Below are positions 22,642 through 35,006 of a DNA stretch of 64,000 bases, one piece after another. The stretch spans positions 310,001 through 374,000 of the forward strand of contig MU404059.1 of NCBI GenBank assembly GCA_022695795.1, in the 5' to 3' direction. The stretch is from Biscogniauxia marginata (taxonomy: Eukaryota; Ascomycota; Sordariomycetes; Xylariales; Xylariaceae). A program made the translations under genes and the position numbers. The notes below the pieces were generated by a model. The model did not search any database. It had not been told where the DNA came from and saw nothing but the letters and a program-made list of their open reading frames with translations. How positions within the stretch are numbered: position 1 is the stretch's first letter; every line of letters begins with the position of its first letter.

Positions 22642-25600
22642 TGAAGTATATGGGTTTTACTCAGTCGGTAGGGTGAAGTTGTACATCTTTACTTGGGATT
22701 ATGGGTTAGGAATACCATCAGCGTTGTATTTCATTGGGTATGGCTATTAGAAAGCTGGTTAAGCGTTGTCATCATAGGGGATTGGGATTGAGTTAAACCC
22801 CTTGTATACATTTCAAAGAAGCGGAGCCTATGACATGAGATAACAAAATTAGTCACATTAATGTATTTGAGAACATTGGAGGCCGGTCTACGGTCTGCTG
22901 GGTGGAATAATAGAGAATTATCCTCATGTGAAGAGCCTTGAGCAGTGGCTAAACTTCTAGTGCCTCTGACATGAACTCCATGGGCTCGAGACATGCTATA
23001 CGCGAAGATGGACAGACTTAAGTAGCAGATCATATATCTTCTCTACCATTGCTGATAACAACAGTATGAACTCTAGGGTTCTTAGCGGTCTTTTCAATTG
23101 GCAGACTGAGTATAATCTATAGATTAACCAAGTTTCGACTGTTATCCTAAACCCGTACCCAGATATGACCAGATCAACATAACCAACCCGTGACTGTACA
23201 ATGGATCTGAATTACCCCCTATACCATCCACCGAGTTCTCTCTACTATCATTTATCAAATACCAGTTGCTGGCTATATTACCTACTGTTACTCTCTTCAA
23301 CAACTCTCGTAGCCCGCAAGTTGCATTTTAAGACTTGCTCACCTCGGTACTTTGCTGTTATAATTAGCCGCATACTATCTCTCTCTCTCTCTCTTTCTCT
23401 ACTCTTTCTCTACTCTTTCTTCTTCCTCGTTTTCTGAAAATATACCCCCTAATTAAGTAAAAGCAGCCCGCAGCACGAGACCGAATACCATTAATATTGC
23501 AATCAAAGTTCCTCTCTATAGGGTCACTGACCGGTCTACTACGACTTTTCCATTGTATCAACTAATTCAGCTTCCACCTTTTTTTTCTTCTTCTACTTTT
23601 ACTCCTGGCCGTGGTTAGGGGATAGCAGAAGTTAAAGTCAAAGACGTCTGAGTTAGAGCTATAATGAGCCAAGAGCCCATGTTAACAAAGATCCCATATA
23701 ATTTTGGTGAAATAGTCATATGTAGCAGTAGCGTGCCCCTTTTTCATCCTATATAAACGCACTCTGCCTCTGTGTGCACCTTCTTAAAACCGTAAACGAC
23801 TTAATATAGGGGCTATATGTCTATAGATGTAGATATATGTAGAGAGTATGTTTCGATACTATTTTAACTCGGTACCTAGGTATGTATTATGTTAACCAGT
23901 CTATATGTTTCCATTGATTCCTCCCTTATCAAGTTACAAAGCAAGGAAACCTTCCCCGTAGACACCCCTCTAGTATTCCCGCTTGGAATGATTACCAGCC
24001 AGCAGTTTTTATAACATCATTATGAAGTAGAAAGGTATTCTCTTATGATCTAACCATCAACCACGAGTTATAATATCATAAAGGCATCCATAAGAAATAG
24101 CAATATAAATTATTGTACTATTTTAGTTCGCGATGAAGGGTATCATAGCGGCGCAGTTATTTCCCCCACCCTACATGGTATCAAGCAGAAGGAGAAATAG
24201 TTCGTAAACTTGGCTTTTCCATAAACCTTATCGCAATGTTCCAGCCAGGCATCATATCTAGCGACACCTGTCAAGGGCAAACGCTAGGTCTAGAGCATAT
24301 CTGAAAGCTGGATTCTTGGGCAAGAACAAGGCACGTTAATAAGGGGAGATATCTCTACCGTACCAAGGCGGCACCGCCAAAGCCATCTCTCTCATAACTG
24401 TTTATACGCGATTTACATAGCTCCAGGTATGAATCCATGTTAATGATACGTAGCGAAAACTTTGCTGTCATCTTAATATACAATATGGGAGGGGGTTGTG
24501 GGTGAACAGCCAGGTACTCATTCTGCTGTACATCTAACCAAGTCCTATAGCAAGAGCAAATTCCAATTCTTTATAGATTTGATTGACGGCTTAACGCTAC
24601 TTGAGTAAGCCGTACAGATAAACAGATTATAGTTTGATTAACTGAAGTTGATCACCTGTCCTTGTCAAATCTAACTGCCTCCTAGCCCATCAAACCATAC
24701 ACACGTCTATTTACTGTTCGACTCTCATTACCAACACTTACTATGGATGGTGTAGAAAGACGGCCGGAAACATAAGTTACAAGTGTATATACACGACGGT
24801 TTTGCGCTGCTTGAAAGGCGAAGTCTACCTCCACCGCAGGCCAATGTGTTGATGTGGATGGACTCCCGAGTATCACACAACGACCGCGTAAGCTCGATCT
24901 TCCTTGCCTCAGTGATACAAGTATCATGTCACACATACACCTGAGCCACCGACGAGCGGCTTCGCACTGACATATGATGTAGTAACCTAGAAGGAGCGAG
25001 AGAGCGAGAGGAACGGGAGACGTTGATGTATTAGTCAGCGGCACCGTGACTAGCTAGCCAAGAAATTCATTGAGAGTTGTTCGAAAAATGACGTCCTAGG
25101 AAACGGGATCCCTCAAGGCGATCATACCAGAGATTTGTCGTCCCCTGAGGGATACCTGATATAGGTGGCCAGCCACTAGATCGGACGAGAATGGTGACAA
25201 GATTCGTCAGTGTTTGGCGCTTTGGGAGGAGTCCCTCACTCGCTCACTAGCTATTTTGAGTCTTACGCACGACATCGTACAGAGTCCTGAGGCGTCTGTC
25301 TGCACGGTAGTGAACGATCTGAGAGCTGCCAAGTGTTGCTCCCCGTTTGCGAAGCCAGATTTGTTCAGACACGAACAAGCCCATAAAGACCCGATTACGA
25401 CCATTAGTCAAGAGGTGCCTCTTGGTCCGCACGGTGTTTCTGGACCTCAGCTAACCAGCTTGTCGGTTGTTGCTTCAGGGTCCATCCTAGGTTCCACAAG
25501 GGGGATATGGCCGCGAGAAACACCTGATAACCCAGGCTGCCGGCTCGCGGTCCCGCCCTGAATATCAGAAACAAATCCGCAGTGGAGCTCGGCCAACAGG

Positions 25601-28600
25601 AAAATTTTCATGAAAAATCCCATTGAAGCTGGGTGCCTCCAGTGGCAAGGCAAGCCTAGTTCTTAGTTAATGACTATTGCCACAATATGCCAACACCGAA
25701 TACCTATTCGCCTCGACTATCTGCCCGTGAGGCAAGTCAGAAGATGGCATACGCAACATAGCTCAACGACAGACCATGTGCGGGGAATTTGCCGGCGGCA
25801 ATGCATAGACCCCAAGGGACATTTCAGCAAGTCGTCCATGGTATCGTCGACCTATGGGGACGTCGGGATCCGCGATGAGCCTTACCGCTGGTGGTATGGC
25901 CTTGAGCTTTCAACCCCGTCGAGAACGCTTCTGGATCCCCAAGTTTATGCCGCACCTAGTAGCCAAGCAGGACAGCCTAGGATTAACGACCCGACATTAG
26001 CCTATCACTATCGGAGAGCCTCGGTGGTTTCAGAAATTGATCTCACCCCGCCGGTTGTACCGGGAATCATCCGACCAAGATTTGGCGGTTAGATCACCAA
26101 TAGGCCTAGGCTTCGAAGACGGTCATAAGGACAATAGAATCTGACGATAGTAAACAGGCGTTGACATGATATAGCAACTTTTAGCCGTGGGGATAGTTCT
26201 CGACGCATAGTATCCATCGATGACTGCGTGAACGACGATGGAGTCGTGGAGACCCTGGGGTATACGGTCGTCTCAGTCACCCGTCTGCGGATTAGAACCC
26301 GCGTGGACGATTCCGGTATAATAGCAGAAAAGGTTCGTGCTTCTTCGTTGGAAGAACCAATGAGACTCTTCTGGCTAACCTAGATACAGTAGCTGCTGTG
26401 TAAGCGGACTAGGACATAAAAAAAGCTGAAACGCAAGACGCTTGCCTGCCAATGTTTCAGATGCTCAAACTGGTGGAAGAACTGGAGTCAAAGCACCTTG
26501 ATCCCATGATGGGTGCAATGGTAACCCAACAGCGTCACAATGGAGCTGGGGGGCATAGAGATCCCAGGGCTTGATGCCGTGGCTGCAGGCTAGACTGGTG
26601 ATGGTTATAGTAAGCGTGAGCAGCCACAGAGAATGAAACAAATCCACTGGAGAGTCGAGTTGCCGTCATAAAGGAAGGTAGTGCCGAGGGGTGGGACGAG
26701 GACACTAGAACGACGATAGCCAAGCGCTGCAAGGGCAAGGTGGTGATGTATTGTTAGAAGCAACGAAGACTGCTAGGTGGTTACGTCTTCGACCTCTTTA
26801 CCGACGATGCTGCTGACGATGATAATGCTGGACTTCGTGTGCTGAATAGCTGGTATGGGCTGTATAGGTCGAAAGTACTATAGACTACTATTTCCCATCA
26901 TATCTAAAGGAGAGCTGCGATGCAGAGCAGTCTTAACCTACCGGTTTAGTTTATGAACTGATAATGTCGACTTAGTTGATGGTAGACATCGACGCCACGC
27001 ATCTTGTTGCCAATATCACCAAGCTGCAAGCCTGCTAACATTGGAGGCGTCGGTAGGTCCGTTGCACTAGTAGTCGAGATGGCTGGCAGCTAATTAACTT
27101 CAAACCCTCCTACCCCCGGGCCTAGGCCACGATAGTACTGTGTAGTCATGTAGGCGCCCGATCTGCCTACTGGGCAACTGCATTGCCATTTTGCATTTGA
27201 CATGTCCAGTGGATCCTCAGGCTCCCGTGGTAGGTGATCGGAGAATAGACAACTCAATTCGAATGCGAGCCAGCGCTGTAGCGGGACCACGACGGTGAAC
27301 GCTGTACCGCTTATGGCGTGCTGCCGAATTAAACCTTGTCTGGCCTGGGATGGTATCTCGTAAAAAGGTTTAGAATCTATACAAAATGGCTTCTGGAAGG
27401 ATTTGTGACGGGGTGTGCCTGTTTCATGTTCCTGGCTAGGGACGAGGAGGTGAGGGGGGATATCCTCGTTGGGCCACATCTAAAGACTCGGCGGCGTCTG
27501 TTTCAGAAGTTCAGTGCAACATTGCGGAATTACCACCTCTTTTCGGATGCCTGTGAATTCTTCTGCCGCTTTGTGCCCTGTCCTCGTGACATAACAAGCC
27601 GATCGGTGTCTTTTGGATCGTGTTGAATCCCGTTAAAGCTTAATGTTTCTTGCTCCCTCGGAGGCGCTCTGGCATGGGAAGAGTGCTTATAAGTTCATGC
27701 AGCATCAGGTACGCACCAATGAACAAGCTCTTCGTCTTCTGCATGACGTGCCTTATCACTCGACGTAGTCATTTGGCCGACTCGGTAGATCATATCTCGA
27801 ATGGCACGAATTTAAATCTCATGGGCAGCTCGTCGAATGACACCGAGGAATCCCCTCAGATGTTTCAACGAGGCTGGTAAGGTCGAGTCCCTCGTGTTTC
27901 AGAAACTAGATTCTAAGAATACCTGCGTACTAGTGTAGTTTGTGGATATGATGATACCTATATTTATGTTGGGCTAGAAAGTGAGGCTCATAATCTTAGA
28001 TACTTGCATGTGTAGTTGGTAGATAGTCGGCGGATCATCATCTTGGCGAAACTTGAAGATGATTTGTGGTGTAGCGCTCGGACTTGAAGGGGCGACGGAC
28101 ACGCCAGCTGAAAGACGGCGCAAAATTGGCGTCGACAGCTACCCGGTGGCTGGTGGCTGGTGGCTGATACGTGGCTCAGCATCCTACACCCAAGCAAAAT
28201 TAGGTACCTACCTTGTATGTACATTACCCTGCTACTTCACGCTACTTTCTCAATTGATAGGTAGCCAGATCAGCGCTAGAGTGACATCGCGAACCGGATA
28301 TTCATTCTCAAAAGCCGCTGATATGGTCAACTCTAGCTTATTCGGTCTGTATGACTTGCATGTGTGCTTTCTGCGCCGCCCAATCACCACCGGGAACCAG
28401 GCTGGCTCTGCTGAAGCAGTGCAGCTCTTCCCGAGACGCAGCATTTATTCATCTCAAACCAGCAGCGATTAGGTGCGTTGCTACAGATATGATTGATGAC
28501 AGAACCGCCGGCATGCATGGTCGTGATGCAACCTCACCTGCGGGAGGACGGGTCGTTTGGGCAGCGACTGGCGGGGAAACAAAGCTCAATATAGCTCCCA

Positions 28601-31600
28601 GAGAGGGAGGGAGAGATCTTGTGGTATCCAAGATTTTGAAGATTCTATTTCTGTCACGGCCGCGGCCAACGGCAAAGGGCGGGTAGGGGAGGGAAAGGGG
28701 CTGGAAGAGCCAATCAGCTGCTCAGAACCCTCAAGCTTACCCAGTTGCACGGGCGATACGCAGTTGCACAAGGTTGAGCTTTTTGTGTAGGCCATTGGTC
28801 CTAATGGCGGCCAGTAGAAGGCCGTGATCGCCCCCTAGATGGAGTTTAGTAGGTTAGCATTTTTTCAAGTGAACTTGTTATCCCGCCATACACTGCGTGT
28901 CTGTTTCTCTCTAACCTATCTTAGAAATTTCTTGTTATTGTCTTCAAACGTAGGCTAAACGAACGACAACACGACACGTCAAGTGTGCGCTTGCTCTGGA
29001 GAAATAATGGCGAACAATCTTGACCCCGGATAACTGAGTTGATAGAAGAAATAAACAATCATAACTGATTATTAGTTCGGTTCGTAAAGCCAGGCGTAAC
29101 GCCGAGCACTTTCAATGTTGCTGCACTCCTAAGTATACAACACAATCAAATGATCACCACAAGCAACAACCCACCCTAGCTCGTCCTGTTAGTTGCTTGC
29201 TGGGTTCTCAATTTCGCAGGCAAACCTTTAGCAAAGATCGCCATCGGCGATAACTGAATCGCATACATAGTCCCATCTATTTTGGTTGCTTATTCAGTTG
29301 TTACCGATCGATAAGCCCATGCTCGTTTGAGGTTTGTAGTTCCTTCGGAGTTTTCCCCAAGGTTGCGTTGCAGGGCCATGTGAAATTGCGGAGGGAGTTT
29401 GCAGTTCGCGGCGATGTCACCGTGGAGTACTGGGCTTGCGTAGGCGGCATGCACTTCGCTTGCTGTATACGAGCATCTGCCTTCGTAGTAGAGCTAGGTA
29501 TGTTCTTCCTGTCAGACTTTCCTTTCGTCGCGTGTTTTGTCGCAACCCTAAAGAGAAGGAGACGTGGCTACGAGGAACTTGTATTTCCGATACCTACTCC
29601 TTCCTACATATGTAGATCCGTGGAGGTCGTCACAGTTCGATTTCGAATCCTGTGAGCACGGCGGGTCGATCAATGAGCACAGCACGTAGAGGCGGCCTTG
29701 ATGGCCTGACTACTTAGACGGCACCTATTGGGTTTGTCTGTCGACGTAGCTTGGGAGGCTCAACGTGCTCGTTTCAAGTTTTGGATCATGCCGTCTACGA
29801 TGATCAAACCAGGCCGCCTGCCGTTTCGGGCTTTTCCTGCCAGAACCCCCCCACCATCCGACCTGTTGAACAGACGACAAGTGGGGAGAAAGTCATGACG
29901 ACGGCCGGGATACCGGCTCCATGCACACCCTTTTGAATTGCTGCATGGTCCGGACTGCTCTTTGACCTGTCATGGCTTCGGCTGAACGCGGTCAGCAGAG
30001 CCCTCGGGGGCATTGCAGATTTGAGTGTAGCGCGTGAAAGCACACAACAGCCATGTATCCGTCTCAATTGTATTGTACCAAAGTGTTGCTATGTGCAGTA
30101 ATAGACCCCCGAAGGCGGTGATTATGGGTAATTTTCTACGTGGGAGCCAATGGAGTAAGAATGGCCATCTTCATTTTTGCGAGCCTTAATTGTTAGTAAT
30201 GCTAGATCAATGCGCAGACAACAGAGAAAAGTTGATTATGTAGGTATTCCGTATGTCACATAGGTATTCTGCGCTTGTAAGTAAACCGGACGATTCCTGA
30301 CTTCGTGGATGGCGAACTAATATACATGGGCGGTATTGCCATTGAGTCTGGTAGTACAAGCGCTAATATGGGAGACGGGCGACCACGTTTTGTTCGCGAT
30401 AGTCTATACATGTAACGGCATGGTGTGTACCGGATGGTGATGATATTCTGTACAATAATAAAAGAACGGGTCTGTCAGCGTCGGAACCGCTCCATAGTTA
30501 GGCGCTATACACCACACGCCGCAAGCACAGAACAGACTGGTACAATTTTGAGCGGGCATACGATTAGTTGGTTGGATGAGGATGCAATTTGTAACGAACA
30601 CAATAGGTTGTCGTAGATTCGGGGCCGGGCCGCTGTAATTGCAAAAGCGGAAAAGAGGAGAAGAAGAAAAGGGAAAGAGAGAAAAGTGGGACGATTTGGA
30701 TGGTTCAGATCGCAAGAGAGGTTGGCGCTGATATCTGGCACCAGCTATTTTCTGAAGCACCACGCCAGGCGCGTTTCAGATTTACAGGGCCCCGAGAAGT
30801 TCACAGGGATTGAGTGATCAGCTTACCAATGGCCGTCCTTGGCCCTTCTTAGTGCTAGTGCTTGGCAACCTTTCGATCCGGGGCCTGCCATGGCAATGAA
30901 TGTGCAAAGCATGCAGGCAGGATGCAAGGCAAGTGGGGAGAGTGAAAAATAAAAGACAGGAAAGAAAAGGAAATAAAGAAGCGAAAAAAAGAGCTCGCTA
31001 AATGCTAAATTGCAACGCTCTGAACAGGTACCAAGATTGGACCACTTCGCCCACTAAAGCACCCCCCTACTTACACAGTAGGTACTGCGCCGTAAGTCAC
31101 GAGAAAAGAAAGATGTCGGCGCAACCAGTCCAATTTATCCCGGTTACAGCAGCACTCCAGGGATGAATACTCAATCGGGTAATCTCGTCCGCTTCATCGG
31201 ATGGTATTGTAAACATATGACTATAACTCTGACCTCTGCCAACTATTATCAGGTTGTCGGAGCCCTATACAGCATCTGATAGAGCTCTTGTGTTTAATTG
31301 AACAACGTATTTAATCTAGTATATCTGTCGTAGAAGTTCGGAGTTCGGATCGCTGCGAAGTGAATGAATTGCTTACCTTTCCCAATGGTATGATTGATCA
31401 CTTGCAATTTTAATCAAGCATCAACAATTAGGACTCCCTGTTGTAGAAGGCTTAACAGGCTTAACAGCCCTTACTAAAGCTCTGGAAAAGCGCCATCGTC
31501 GCTCCGCTCTCGCCTTCGGTTAGCTATAAACGAGACTAAAAATGACTAGTAGAAAAAATTAAGGCGTGTTATTCACTGACGAGCTCTGGTTGTTCATGTT

Positions 31601-33999
31601 TTTGTCCACTAGATGTATGATTGTGACTATGCGATGCTATCCGATGTACCATCATGCGGAGATTACTTACACAGACCATGAGCGCCCTATTAAACTATGA
31701 GCTGTCTAAGACACGAGGTAAGTAATTGGCGGAGATGTGAATCATTTTGAAGACCTAACGGTTGAACAAGCTGGCTGTCTTGATAACTTTGCTTTTTGCT
31801 TTGTTGTATGAAAGTGCCACGCAATGTCCGAAGGCCACCAACCAGGAAACAGGAAAACAGATATGCCTTGAAAAGGGGGGAGGGAATCTCCAACTTTGGA
31901 GAGAATTGAAGCGAAGGGAATAAACATTAGATGCTTAATGGTGTAGACTTAAGCATGTATGCTATGTCACTGCACAGCGCCTAGAACACTCGTCCTACCC
32001 GCCGCTCTAAGGTTGACGGGTGCTACATACTAAGCTCTCATCCGACTTCAACACGAACAGTGTTCTGAAGGAATCATGATTTCAAATCCAGCCTTACCAG
32101 CAACTACTACCTACTCCTCCACAACTACCAATGTTTTAAGCTCTATGCAGCGACTGCGGGAAGAATCCTGACGATTTCGCAATACGCCTCGACACGTAAC
32201 TCCTAACCACTGCATATTTATTTAGTATAACTGCATTGATTTGTGCAAGAGCTGGAGGAAGTCAGGCGATTTTCCTGTCTTTGACTCAGGTCCGGAGTCT
32301 GAGTGTGTGGTCAGTGATCGATTGATGATCGTCTTCTTCGCCTAGGTTAGCAATTATCAGCGGCGCATTGCCAGTGAACTGTAGTGTGGACAATAAAGAA
32401 TAAAAATACCTACATAAACCGGAATGTCTCCGTACAGAGGCAAGGGTAAGACGAGAAGGGGGGCCCGTGTGGTTGAGCCCGCGTAAAACCCCTTGCGAAG
32501 TGATTTCCAGAGGTCGCAGTGGCCCATCTATCAAGGCGAGCACCCTTGCCATAATCTCCTCGCCTAGCACAACTGCTTAGAAGGCCGATAGGAATCTAGG
32601 AGCGAACATTGAGGTCGCACAAAGATCGCCCCCCACTCATTCACTCCCTGGCATTGAGTGTTGAAGAAACAAGCGGGAGAGAAACACTTGGATCTGAAGC
32701 GAGAGACAAATTCTAGAGGCAGATATCAACCGAACACGTCTGTGGCACATGGCGATAGGGGCATGAGGAGGTAGGCCTCTGTGAAAAGTCAGTATGTATG
32801 TATGTATGTACTGGACAGGATGCACCGAGGAGAAGGAGGATTGTGGTCGCCCTGCCGCCCATCTCGAAATCACTCTCAACCACAGATGGTAAAATTACGA
32901 CTATGAAGATGCATTAAAAGTAGGTAATGGAAATTTCCACACTGGTAGTATAAGATGATCTGAAAGCAGAGACATAGGAGCAGAGACATCGTAGTTGGTT
33001 AGTAGCACTGGCTCTTTGACCTTCTCGTCTCTGGATCACCTGCATGCAGGAACATACACATTGACCGATCATCCACAAGAGGGATCCATTCTATCGGTCA
33101 AGGCTTCTACACTAACAAAGCTTCGGATATGCTTCCCGCCCGCTGTAATTGGTATCTACTACATACATACCTGGTTTATGCCTGTGTGCCATGCCTAAGG
33201 TTAGGTAGGTACATACATACACTAAGTCAGAAAATAGGTATGGAGGCATGTATAACATAGACAGACTCCTACATACATACTTACGGGCTTCCTTCGCACG
33301 ACCCTGAAATATGTACTATACGTAGGTACCTATCCATCTGTCTGTCTGTCGGGGATGTCGGGTGTCGCATGCAGACGGGACAACATAGGGTATTGTATTG
33401 TAGACTACCAGGTAGATTGTGTAGGTACGTTAGGCAAGGTGTGTTAGGTGTCAAGTACTTTACACATAGATATTCCGTATAGATATACCTACCCTTAGTA
33501 GATACATGGAGGAGCGCGTACATTAGGTACCTGCACACCGGGTAAGGTACAATACCATGTATATACATATATGGAGGGGGGGGGGGGCGCTTTCGGGTGG
33601 TCCCTAAAAGCACGCGCCGTTTACCACAACCGCTGTTGACTTCTAGGAGGGTCGATTGATGAAGCCTGTGGCTTCGACGGAGACTCCATGAGTACGCGTG
33701 GAAAATAAAATATGTATCAGGTACTTACCTGATTAGGCAAAGATACACCACCGGGTCAAGTACCGGTCTACCTTGCAAGCTGACATTGGATTGGCCCGTT
33801 GGGGGCCCTGTCCACATTATGCAGTGTTTTTTCCCAGCCAATTTTCTTACTGGTCATCCCGAGGTCCCCACTCAAATCTCTCTCTGCGCTCTTCTCTCTC
33901 CTCCCAGTCTGTCCGACCACATCGGCCGGCCATCCTGGACGGACCTGGCAGCAGCCCTGCAGAAGACCTCTTCCCAACCCACTACTATGCATCTCTAGT
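22642..33999. other. Gene-poor, TA-rich block with no supported gene
   Basis: More than 11 kb contains only short open frames, none with a recognised domain or splice-consistent extension. The longest ATG-started ones are about 25670-26092 (+) and 27090-27479 (-). TA dinucleotides are frequent, especially at 23640-24620. A clear TATATAAA-type sequence stands at about 23750 without a gene behind it. There is a GTAT microsatellite (32792-32810) and a G12 run (33576-33587). The block is best read as decayed repeat or accessory DNA, but I identified no transposon protein or terminal repeat. Confidence 0.5.
32792..32810. repeat. Tetranucleotide (GTAT)n microsatellite
   Basis: Nearly five perfect GTAT units stand in noncoding DNA. 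It is a useful marker but has no evident function. Confidence 0.85.
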
Positions 34000-35006
34000 A
34001 TCCAGCACCACCCCCAGCAGCCCAGCCCGTGGAAATCATTAAACTCCCCCAAGATCCCTCCATCCTGTCTCCTCCCGTTCCTGTTTCCCTCTTGACCTTG
34101 ATCCCTTGATTCTTCAGTCAAATTATTGTCTTCGCAAACCCCTCCCTCTTTTCCCCTTCTTCCCCCCCCTCCCTTCTTCACCGTCTCGTCGCCTGTCTTG
34201 TTCCTCGCCAACAAGACTCACAGACCCTGCATCTGTCCAAGATCGCGAGACGTTCTCTTTTCTTAGAATTACACGAACGCACCCCCCGACTGTCCGGCAC
34301 AACTGTCCACCCACGTTGAACTTCAGTAGTATTTCAGCGTTCTGCCCATCGCTAGCCCTGTTCATCGGGAGCCTTCTTGTTAATTTACTTTTTATTATAT
34401 TTCCGTTCGACTGTTGTCGCGGCACCTTGTTGTTTCGATAACCAAGATTTAATCCGGCTTGATCTGTTGCGTTGCTGTCGACCTGGTCTCGAGCAGCTAC
34501 CCTCCTGCAGATAGCAAGCGCATTACATCGCATCTCGATAGTATCTCGGCGCACAGTTCGCATACCACGGACCCTATGATCGCAGATTGGGCCAGTCCAC
34601 CCACACCATCTTTTCTTGTTCCGACTTCACCTTGAAGGTTCGCACCGACGACAACGCCTAACCATTCGCTTGAGGCAAATTGGGGCACATCTTCGTCTGC
34701 AGTAGCAACAATCCGACGCGGGCTGGACTCGACTCAACCACAGCAACTACCCAACCATCAAACTCCCAACCAGCGGAACCAGATCACACGAGCGGAAAGG
34801 CTGCGCCTTTGGAGCCCCTGATATTAGTGTTTTTGCAGAACCTGGAATTGCACAAACAAGCCCGTGGCACGAAACGTTTCCTATATTACTCACCTCTAGT
34901 CTAATCGACCCTGAATCCTCCCGCCCACCAGCTTTGGTGATCCGCAGAAGACGGGCACGACCTAATAATTTCCAACGCCATTCCGGAGCCGGTTGTGCAG
35001 TACATC
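34000..35006 (+). promoter_or_regulatory. Long pyrimidine-rich promoter/leader of STE12
   Basis: From about 33840 onwards the plus strand becomes rich in C and T, including TTCCCC-type blocks at 34140-34180. It stays that way almost to the STE12 start. Fungal STE12 genes often have long leaders, and several short ATG-initiated frames occur here that could act as upstream ORFs if transcribed. No coding exon is supported. Confidence 0.45.

Noticed and set aside
26281..26330. Possible T-arm of a tRNA (GGATTAGAACCC on the plus strand).
   Set aside because: The minus-strand sequence lacks a matching D-arm, anticodon arm and acceptor stem. The resemblance is limited to about ten bases.
26465..26647. 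60-residue frame with a signal-peptide-like beginning (small secreted protein candidate).
   Set aside because: It is short, has few cysteines and no splice-consistent extension, and lies in stop-rich gene-poor DNA. Hydrophobic starts arise easily by chance.
33768..34214. A 148-codon Gly/Arg-rich minus-strand frame in the STE12 leader.
   Set aside because: It is the complement of pyrimidine-rich leader DNA, with low complexity and no domain.
22642..35006. An intact transposon or retroelement in the gene desert.
   Set aside because: No reverse transcriptase, integrase, transposase or helicase motif and no long terminal repeat pair were recognised by eye. Decayed copies remain possible.
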